Below are positions 1 to 4,879 of a stretch of DNA of 6,506 nt, piece by piece (the first letter of the stretch is position 1; each line of letters begins with the position of its first letter). The translations under genes were made by a program, and so were the position numbers. The stretch is from an uncultured Clostridia bacterium (GTDB lineage Bacteria > Bacillota > Clostridia > Lachnospirales > Lachnospiraceae). The stretch covers positions 1-6,506 of the forward strand of contig CAMJIC010000143.1 of NCBI GenBank assembly GCA_946405675.1, given 5' to 3'. The notes under the pieces were generated by a model. It ran no database searches, had not been told where the DNA came from, and saw only the letters and a list, made by a program, of their open reading frames with translations.

Positions 1-49
1 ATGAACGTTTGTCCTGCGTCATATGTACAAGTTATTTCTGAACAGCTCC

Positions 50-99
50 TAACAAGTCACATCTACAGGCCGGCCCGCTGGCAGGGGTGTGACTTGTTA
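50..99. repeat. Perfect 12-bp inverted repeat with 26-nt spacer
   Basis: The arms TAACAAGTCACA (50-61) and TGTGACTTGTTA (88-99) are exact reverse complements separated by a GC-rich 26-nt spacer. The plus-strand RNA could extend the stem by three pairs, two of them G-U wobbles. It lies about 35 nt past the stop codon of the minus-strand response regulator, so it would fall in that gene's 3' untranslated region. No T-run follows either arm, so it is not a canonical intrinsic terminator. Other possibilities are a 3'-end processing or stability hairpin, an operator, or one copy of a dispersed palindromic repeat. Positions 1-134 contain no other convincing gene or site. Confidence 0.75.
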
Positions 100-134
100 C
101 GGCATGTCAGGAAAATGGATATGGATCTTACCGG

Positions 135-836
135 TCAGGTGGCGGGCTGGAACTTATACCCGACGCCCCAGACTGTCTCGATCGCCCATTTGTCAGATGC
201 AGGAAGCTTGCGGCGCAGACGCTTGATATGCACGTCTACTGTCCGCGTGTCTCCGGCATATTCATAGCCCCAGATGTGGTTGAGCAGCTTCTCGCGTGTA
301 AACACCTGCCCCGGGGAGGAAGCGAGGAAATACAAAAGCTCCAGTTCCTTCGGGGGCATCGGCAGGTTCGTTCCCTGGCAGATGACGGTGTAGTTGTTCA
401 GATTGATCGAAAGATCCGGATACTCTACCGTTTCCAGGACAGGAGGGTTCCGGCTGGACGTCTGGATAGCGCTTCTTCGCTGAAGCGCGTGGATGCGCGC
501 GGCAAGTTCGCGCGGGTCAAATGGCTTGACCAGGTAATCGTCCGCTCCCATCTCCAGCCACAGCACCCTGCTTGAGATATCCGTCTCACTGCTGGTCACA
601 AGGACCGGTACATGCGTCTTCTCCCAGAACGACTGCAGGTATCCTTTCGGGTCTGAGCCGGTAAATGCAGGATCCAGGATGATCATATCCGGCTGAAAGG
701 ATTGGAGCGGATCATCGGATTCCGACAGGGTAGTGACAGCGAACAGTTGGTAGCGGTCCTTCTCAAGGGCGTCGGAGATCATAGGTGCCAGTTCAGGATC
801 ATTTCCAACGATCAGGATCCTATAGTTTTCCGTCAT
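135..836 (-). CDS. OmpR/PhoB-family response regulator with atypical receiver
   Basis: This is a 233-residue DNA-binding response regulator of a two-component system, acting in the cytoplasm as a transcription factor. The receiver domain spans about residues 5-120. The likely phosphoacceptor is D55 in the segment IILDP, with T82 and the K104-P105 pair also in place. The acidic pair that normally binds Mg2+ after the first beta strand (IVDDD in relatives) reads IVGND, so both expected acids are replaced by G11 and N12. The C-terminal winged helix (about 138-230) is intact, with RTVDVHIKRLRRKL in the recognition-helix region and the terminal TVWGVGYKF hairpin. The ATG at 836 is chosen because AAGGAGGG sits 9 nt upstream. 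No histidine kinase gene is present on either side within the window, so it may be an orphan, although only 134 nt are visible downstream. It is divergent from the GTPase fusion gene. Family assignment is firm; target genes and signal are unknown. Confidence 0.95.
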   Translation of the reverse strand: MTENYRILIVGNDPELAPMISDALEKDRYQLFAVTTLSESDDPLQSFQPDMIILDPAFTGSDPKGYLQSFWEKTHVPVLVTSSETDISSRVLWLEMGADDYLVKPFDPRELAARIHALQRRSAIQTSSRNPPVLETVEYPDLSINLNNYTVICQGTNLPMPPKELELLYFLASSPGQVFTREKLLNHIWGYEYAGDTRTVDVHIKRLRRKLPASDKWAIETVWGVGYKFQPAT

Positions 837-845
837 TCTCGACTT

Positions 846-853
846 CCCTCCTT
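846..853 (-). promoter_or_regulatory. Ribosome binding site of the response regulator
   Basis: The minus strand reads AAGGAGGG, a near-perfect Shine-Dalgarno sequence, 9 nt before the ATG. It fixes the start of the response regulator. Confidence 0.85.
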
Positions 854-875
854 GTTTGATTTTGATTTCAAGGAT

Positions 876-905
876 ATTATAGCACTAAACTGGTTGACTT
901 GTCAG
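876..905 (-). promoter_or_regulatory. Sigma-A-type promoter for the response regulator
   Basis: On the minus strand CTGACA (900-905, 5 of 6 matches to TTGACA) is followed after 18 nt by a perfect TATAAT (876-881). Transcription would start near position 869, giving a leader of roughly 33 nt that contains the Shine-Dalgarno sequence. The -35 hexamer overlaps an ACAAGTCA word that also occurs in the inverted repeat at 50-99, a possible binding site. Confidence 0.75.
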
Positions 906-927
906 AAAATTATTGATTATTTGTAAC
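899..927 (+). promoter_or_regulatory. Candidate plus-strand promoter for the GTPase fusion operon
   Basis: TTGTCA (899-904, 5 of 6 matches to the -35 consensus) is followed after 17 nt by TGTAAC (922-927, 4 of 6 matches to the -10 consensus). Its -35 box overlaps the -35 box of the divergent response regulator promoter, so the two would compete or be co-regulated. It would give a leader of about 120 nt. This is a weak match and the real start could lie elsewhere in the intergenic region. Confidence 0.35.
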
Positions 928-960
928 TATTCAGCACACCCGCAGACTGTCATGATTCGG

Positions 961-1021
961 TCCGGCAGGCTTCTTTGGCGGAGGGATTCCGGCAGCCTGC
1001 AGGGGGAGGGCAAGGTGCCTC
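961..1021 (+). promoter_or_regulatory. Structured 5' leader of the GTPase fusion gene
   Basis: GCAGGCT (965-971) can pair with AGCCTGC (994-1000), and inside this CGGA (979-982) can pair with TCCG (988-991). The octamer TCCGGCAG occurs twice (961-968 and 988-995), so the upstream TCCG could pair with the same CGGA instead, giving two mutually exclusive folds. A further short hairpin can form at 1006-1021. No U-run or convincing leader peptide is seen, so attenuation is only a possibility. TetM-type genes are known to use leader attenuation, which is why the structure is noted. Confidence 0.3.
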
Positions 1022-1044
1022 GCGCCTCTGACCGCCTGCTTAAC

Positions 1045-1049
1045 AGGGA
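1045..1049 (+). promoter_or_regulatory. Weak ribosome binding site of the GTPase fusion
   Basis: AGGGA lies 6 nt before the ATG at 1056. It is only a partial Shine-Dalgarno match, and the spacer is A-rich. Low or conditional translation is plausible. No better start is available, because the GTPase fold needs the N-terminal strand that begins a few residues after this methionine. Confidence 0.6.
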
Positions 1050-1055
1050 TAAAAA

Positions 1056-3815
1056 ATGCAAAAAAAGATCAATCTCGCGATTCTTGCCGCAGTGGATGCA
1101 GGCAAGACAACGTTATCCGAAACCTTGCTCTACCTGACCGGAACGATCCGTAAGGCCGGGAGGGTAGACCACAAAGATGCCTTTCTGGATACGCATGAAC
1201 TGGAGCGGCAGCGGGGGATCACGATTTTCTCGAAAATGGCCCGCATGGAAACGCCCGGCCTTCAGCTGACGCTGCTGGACACCCCGGGGCATGTGGATTT
1301 CACCGCTGAGACGGAAAGAACCCTGATGGTTGCCGATCTGGCTCTTCTGCTGGTCAGCGCAGCGGATGGCGTGACCGGGCATACCCTGGAGCTGTGGAAC
1401 CTGCTGGAGCGCTATCATCTGCCCACGGTCATTTTTGTGAACAAGATGGATCAGGCCGGTGCCGACGCGGGCTGCGTCATTCAGGACCTGTGCCAGAACC
1501 TGGATGAGCGGTGCATCCGGTTTGACGGGTGGAGGTGGCAGGAGGATGGGCTGCAGGATCCGGAGGGCATGCGGGATGGCGATGTCCCTGCTTCCGGCAT
1601 GGAGGAATTGTACGACCAGGCTGCGATGTGCGATGAGGACGCCATGGAGGAATTCCTCGAAACAGGGCAGGTATCGGATGAGCGGGCGGCACTCCTTTTG
1701 CAGGAGCGCCGGATGTTTGCATGCTTTTTCGGGTCTGCGCTGAAGATGGAGGGCGTGCAGGCTCTGATCCGGGCGCTGCCCCATTTTGCAAGGCAGCCGG
1801 AATATCCGGCAGAGTTTGGCTCCCGGGTATATAAGATCTCCCGGGATGCCAAGGGGACAAGGCTGACCTGGATGAAGATCACAGGAGGCGCACTGAAGGT
1901 CCGCAGCCAGATCACTGAGACCGAGAAGATAACCCAGATCCGCGTCTATTCCGGCGAAAAGTTCATTTCCGCGGAGATGGCAGGGGCAGGGGAGATTGTC
2001 GCCGTGACAGGGCTTGCCCGGTCCTGGATCGGCCAGACCTTCGGGGACTGCCCGCCTTCGGCGGAAATGGCAACGCAAAGTGTCCTTTCCTATGAACTGA
2101 TCTGGCCGGATGCCATCGACCGCCTGCAGATGTTCGGAAACCTGAAGGAGCTGGCGGAAGAGCTCCCGGAGATCGACCCGCAGCTCGGAGAGAAGAATGA
2201 ATCGATCCAGATCCGGGTCATGGGAGAGGTGCAGACCCAGATCCTGCAGGCAATCGTCCAGGAGAGGTACGGCGTGGCAGTCTCATTTGGCGAAGGACGG
2301 GTCGTCTATAAGGAAACCATCGCTTCCGGTGCGGAAGGCGTGGGGCATTTTGAACCGCTGCGCCACTACGCCGAGGTGCATCTGTACCTTGAGCCGGGAG
2401 AGAAGGGATCCGGCATGGTATATGAAAGCAGCTGTTCCACGGATATTCTGGCCCGCCACTGGCAGCGCCTGATCCTGAGCATGCTGCGGTCCCGCCGGCA
2501 GGCAGGGGTCCTGACCGGGAGCCAGCTGACCGACGTGAAGGTTACCCTGGTTTCCGGAAGAGCCCATCTGAAGCATACCGTCGGCGGCGATTTCAGACAG
2601 GCATCAGGGCGCGCCCTGCGGCAGGGACTGATGAAATGCGAAAGCGTCCTGCTGGAGCCCTGGTATGATTTTACCCTTGACATTCCATCCCAGATGATCG
2701 GAAGGGCGCTGATGGATATCGAAGGATTCAGCGGACACGCCAACGCGCCCAGGATCGAAGGGGAATTTGCCCATCTGACCGGATACGCGCCGGTTGCCTG
2801 TATGCGGAATTATCAGGCGGATGTGCGGGCCTACTCCGGCGGAAGAGGCGCACTGAACCTGAAGATCCGCGGATATGAGCCATGCCATAATGCGGAGGAG
2901 GTCATAGCGGAGGCGGGATATGATCCCTCCAGGGATCTGAATTACCCCAACTGGTCCGTCTTCTGCGCCCACGGGGCAGGGTATGAGGTGCCCTGGGACG
3001 AGGTTGACCAGGCAGCGCATTTGCCCCTGATGGACCAGGCGCGTGGGGAAGGGATGCAGTGGAATTATGACGATACAGGTGACGCGGCCTTTGCAGAGGA
3101 AGGGGGAAATGGCTCCGCGTCCGGATGGGAGGAGGGCTATGAGGCATACCGCCGGCACGAGGCTGCGAATCAGGAGCTGATGCAGATCTTCGAGCGCACC
3201 TACGGCAAGATTGAACGCAAGGACCTTGGAGGGGCGAAGGAGACATTCTTCGGCGGCGGGCGGCATGGTCCTTCCGGACTGCATAAACCAAGGAAGGTCA
3301 GCAGGAAGGATCCGATCCTTCTGGTGGACGGCTACAATATCATTTTCGCGTGGAAGGAGCTCAGGGAGCTGGCAGAGCGGGACATGAATGCTGCAAGGAC
3401 AAGGCTTGCGGAGATCCTCAGCAACTATCAGGGGTATCACCAGATGCCGGTCATCCTGGTCTTTGACGCCTACCGGGTCATCGGCGCGGCGGAGCATACG
3501 GAACGCTATCATGATGTCAGCATCGTCTTCACGAAGGAGGCGGAGACCGCGGACCGGTATATCGAGAAAGCCGTACACCGCATGGCATCGGAATTCGACA
3601 TCACTGTCGCGACGAGTGACGGGGCGGAGCAGGTGATCATCTGGGGACAGGGAGCAAGGCGGCTGTCCGCCAGGGAGCTTCTGGAGGAGGTCGAGCGGAC
3701 CGGAAGGGAGATCCGGGAGGAATACCTGAGCCGGGGAACCGGGGGGAAGAACAGGCCTTTTGAGAAACTGCTGGGAGACACAGCTTTCATAAAACCGGAC
3801 AACGTGGTAAGATGA
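1056..3815 (+). CDS. TetM/EF-G-like ribosomal GTPase fused to a YacP/Rae1-type NYN endoribonuclease domain
   Basis: This 919-residue protein joins two modules. Residues 1 to about 616 form a complete EF-G-like translation GTPase closest in pattern to tetracycline ribosomal protection proteins. Visible motifs are P-loop AAVDAGKTT (11-19, with Ala where relatives have His), RGIT (53-56), DTPGH (75-79), NKMD (129-132) and GSALK (226-230). Domains II, III, IV and V follow, including LLEPW (532-536) at the start of domain V. Residues 617-655 add a segment with CAHGAGYEVPWDEV. Residues 656-750 are an acidic, glycine-rich linker containing a predicted helix. Residues 752 to about 882 match the NYN/PIN-like YacP (Rae1) family: LLVDGYNIIFAW (755-766), VFDAY (802-806), FTKEAETADRYIE (825-837) and TSDGAEQ (853-859), with D758, D804, D833 and D855 as likely metal ligands. 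TetM itself is about 640 residues and stand-alone Rae1 about 170. Rae1 cuts mRNA in the ribosomal A site in Bacillus subtilis. The inferred role is GTP-dependent docking on ribosomes with mRNA or rRNA cleavage. Drug resistance is doubtful because the domain IV loop is not TetM-like. The domain calls are secure; the function is inference. Confidence 0.93.
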   Translation: MQKKINLAILAAVDAGKTTLSETLLYLTGTIRKAGRVDHKDAFLDTHELERQRGITIFSKMARMETPGLQLTLLDTPGHVDFTAETERTLMVADLALLLVSAADGVTGHTLELWNLLERYHLPTVIFVNKMDQAGADAGCVIQDLCQNLDERCIRFDGWRWQEDGLQDPEGMRDGDVPASGMEELYDQAAMCDEDAMEEFLETGQVSDERAALLLQERRMFACFFGSALKMEGVQALIRALPHFARQPEYPAEFGSRVYKISRDAKGTRLTWMKITGGALKVRSQITETEKITQIRVYSGEKFISAEMAGAGEIVAVTGLARSWIGQTFGDCPPSAEMATQSVLSYELIWPDAIDRLQMFGNLKELAEELPEIDPQLGEKNESIQIRVMGEVQTQILQAIVQERYGVAVSFGEGRVVYKETIASGAEGVGHFEPLRHYAEVHLYLEPGEKGSGMVYESSCSTDILARHWQRLILSMLRSRRQAGVLTGSQLTDVKVTLVSGRAHLKHTVGGDFRQASGRALRQGLMKCESVLLEPWYDFTLDIPSQMIGRALMDIEGFSGHANAPRIEGEFAHLTGYAPVACMRNYQADVRAYSGGRGALNLKIRGYEPCHNAEEVIAEAGYDPSRDLNYPNWSVFCAHGAGYEVPWDEVDQAAHLPLMDQARGEGMQWNYDDTGDAAFAEEGGNGSASGWEEGYEAYRRHEAANQELMQIFERTYGKIERKDLGGAKETFFGGGRHGPSGLHKPRKVSRKDPILLVDGYNIIFAWKELRELAERDMNAARTRLAEILSNYQGYHQMPVILVFDAYRVIGAAEHTERYHDVSIVFTKEAETADRYIEKAVHRMASEFDITVATSDGAEQVIIWGQGARRLSARELLEEVERTGREIREEYLSRGTGGKNRPFEKLLGDTAFIKPDNVVR
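3309..3701 (+). other. NYN (YacP/Rae1-like) nuclease domain within the GTPase fusion
   Basis: This marks the part of the fusion gene that encodes the C-terminal nuclease-like domain (residues 752-882). The conserved acids of the family are all present: D758 in VDGYN, D804 in FDAY, E830 and D833 in ETAD, and D855 in TSDG. D758 and D833 correspond, by my alignment from memory, to the two aspartates of Bacillus Rae1 needed for cleavage. It is preceded by a basic patch (HKPRKVSRKD) that could contact RNA. The domain is full length and uninterrupted, so it is expected to be active. Confidence 0.88.
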
Positions 3816-3828
3816 TGCATGTGATATG

Positions 3829-3863
3829 GGATAGCGGAAGCATGGGATTTCGGATAACGGAAG
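3829..3863 (+). repeat. Imperfect 12-bp direct repeat in the intergenic gap
   Basis: GGATAGCGGAAG (3829-3840) and GGATAACGGAAG (3852-3863) differ at one base and are spaced 23 nt apart, about two helical turns, between the fusion gene and the exoribonuclease gene. The 111-nt gap (3816-3926) has no clear terminator; TCCTCC (3874-3879) can pair with GGAGGA (3893-3898) but no T-run follows. The repeat could be a protein site or chance. Confidence 0.4.
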
Positions 3864-3914
3864 ATGGCTTTGTTCCTCCGGGTGGGAACGTTGGAGGAGA
3901 TGCTTTCAGGAAAG

Positions 3915-3920
3915 AAAGGA
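3915..3920 (+). promoter_or_regulatory. Ribosome binding site of the YhaM-family gene
   Basis: AAAGGA lies 6 nt before the ATG at 3927. A stronger GGAGGAG at 3893-3899 is 27 nt away from this ATG, too far to serve it. Confidence 0.55.
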
Positions 3921-3926
3921 TAAAGG

Positions 3927-4877
3927 ATGAAACTGATCGAAACACTGCGGGAAGGAGACCGGGTCGGGGATGTCTATCTGTGCAAGGTGCGCCAGCAGGC
4001 AACCTCGAAGACCGGGAAGGAATATGAGAACGTCACTCTGCAGGATCGCAGTGGAACGATTGACTGCAAGATCTGGGAACCGAATTCCACCGGGATCGAG
4101 GAATTCGCTCCGTTTGATTTTATTTATGTCGCGGGAGAAGTGACGACATTCCAGAACAATCTGCAGCTGAATATCAAGCGCGTGCGTATCGCAAGACCCG
4201 GTGAGTACCAGCCGGAGGATTATCTTCCGGTCAGTGAGAATGACACCGGCTCCATGTATAGCGAGCTGAAGGAGATCCTGGGCTCGGTAAAGAATCAGTG
4301 GCTGCGCGCGCTTATTGACAGGTATTTCAATGATCCTGCGTTTGAGGATGCATTCTGCAGGCATTCGGCGGCGAAGACAGTCCATCACAGCTTTGTCGGC
4401 GGCTTGTGCGAGCATACATTGAATGTTGTGAAGATGTGTGAGTTTTACTGCGCATCCTATCCTTACCTGAACCATGACCTGCTGGTCACTGCGGCGGCAT
4501 TCCATGATGTGGGAAAGCTGAAGGAGATTTCGAATTTTCCGGCGAATGATTACACGGATGATGGACAGCTGTTGGGCCATATCGTGATGGGAAGCGAGCT
4601 GATCGGATCCGCGTGCAGGAGGATTCCCGGATTCCCGCACCGGCTTCTGAGCGAGCTGCAGCACTGCATCCTCGCCCACCATGGGGAATATGAATACGGC
4701 AGCCCGAAAAAACCCGCCCTGGCGGAGGCGATGGCCCTGCACCTGGCGGACAACGCAGATGCGAAGCTTGAGACCATGAAGGAGATCCTGGCAGCCGCGA
4801 AAAACCGTGGCGCGGATGAATGGCTCGGCTTTAACCGCCTGATGGAATCCAACCTCCGCAAGACGGGAGAGTGGTGA
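3927..4877 (+). CDS. yhaM: YhaM/Cbf1-family 3'-5' exoribonuclease (OB fold plus HD domain)
   Basis: This 316-residue protein matches the length (about 314) and architecture of Bacillus subtilis YhaM, a cytoplasmic metal-dependent 3'-5' exoribonuclease. The N-terminal OB-fold nucleic-acid-binding domain (about residues 10-90) contains TSKTGKEYENVTLQDRSG and KIWEPN. The HD phosphohydrolase domain (about 150-300) shows H163 in GLCEHTLNVV, the H193-D194 pair in AFHDVGKLKEI, H218 in GHIVMGSE, H251-H252 in LAHHGEYEYGSPKKP and D275 in LHLADNADAKL; these are the expected metal ligands and nothing is missing. The gene begins 111 nt after the GTPase-nuclease fusion, with no obvious terminator between, and ends 2 nt before the next start, so co-transcription is likely. 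The pairing with an upstream endoribonuclease domain suggests it could degrade cleavage products from their new 3' ends. The family call is firm; substrates are inferred. Confidence 0.94.
   Translation: MKLIETLREGDRVGDVYLCKVRQQATSKTGKEYENVTLQDRSGTIDCKIWEPNSTGIEEFAPFDFIYVAGEVTTFQNNLQLNIKRVRIARPGEYQPEDYLPVSENDTGSMYSELKEILGSVKNQWLRALIDRYFNDPAFEDAFCRHSAAKTVHHSFVGGLCEHTLNVVKMCEFYCASYPYLNHDLLVTAAAFHDVGKLKEISNFPANDYTDDGQLLGHIVMGSELIGSACRRIPGFPHRLLSELQHCILAHHGEYEYGSPKKPALAEAMALHLADNADAKLETMKEILAAAKNRGADEWLGFNRLMESNLRKTGEW
4865..4869 (+). promoter_or_regulatory. Ribosome binding site deciding the rlmD start
   Basis: GGGAG ends 10 nt before the ATG at 4880. The upstream in-frame GTG codons at 4871 and 4874 are too close to it to be good starts. 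It lies inside the end of the exoribonuclease gene, so translation of the two genes is probably coupled. Confidence 0.5.
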
Positions 4878-4879
4878 GG

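Noticed and set aside
50..99. A Rho-independent terminator for the response regulator
   Set aside because: The stem is strong, but neither strand has a T-run after it and the loop is unusually long.
1..267. An 88-residue plus-strand open frame starting at the window edge
   Set aside because: It runs through the inverted repeat and into the antisense of the response regulator, has no visible ribosome binding site and resembles no known family.
913..1137. A possible leader peptide or small gene overlapping the start of the GTPase gene (including an ATG at 952)
   Set aside because: No Shine-Dalgarno sequence precedes 913 or 952, the frame runs into the GTPase coding sequence out of phase, and the peptide has no leader-like features.
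2604..3578. Long antisense open frames (also 1113-2078 and 3906-4742) on the minus strand
   Set aside because: They lie wholly opposite genes with clear domain matches, show no family resemblance, and are expected from GC-rich codon usage.
1056..3815. Naming the GTPase fusion as a tetracycline resistance gene (tetM-like)
   Set aside because: The fold matches, but the domain IV loop residues important for drug displacement are not conserved and the protein carries an extra nuclease domain, so resistance cannot be claimed.
3900..3923. A 7-codon minigene just before yhaM
   Set aside because: The GGAGG before its ATG is only 2 nt away, too close for initiation, and nothing else supports translation.
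3812..4027. A 71-residue frame whose ATG overlaps the fusion gene's TGA stop
   Set aside because: The ATGA overlap is tempting for coupling, but half of the frame lies inside yhaM in another frame, the product is low complexity and there is no ribosome binding site of its own.
4871..4879. GTG at 4871 or 4874 as the rlmD start
   Set aside because: Both are in frame but sit too near the GGGAG sequence; the ATG at 4880 has a workable spacing and is followed by typical N-terminal TRAM sequence.
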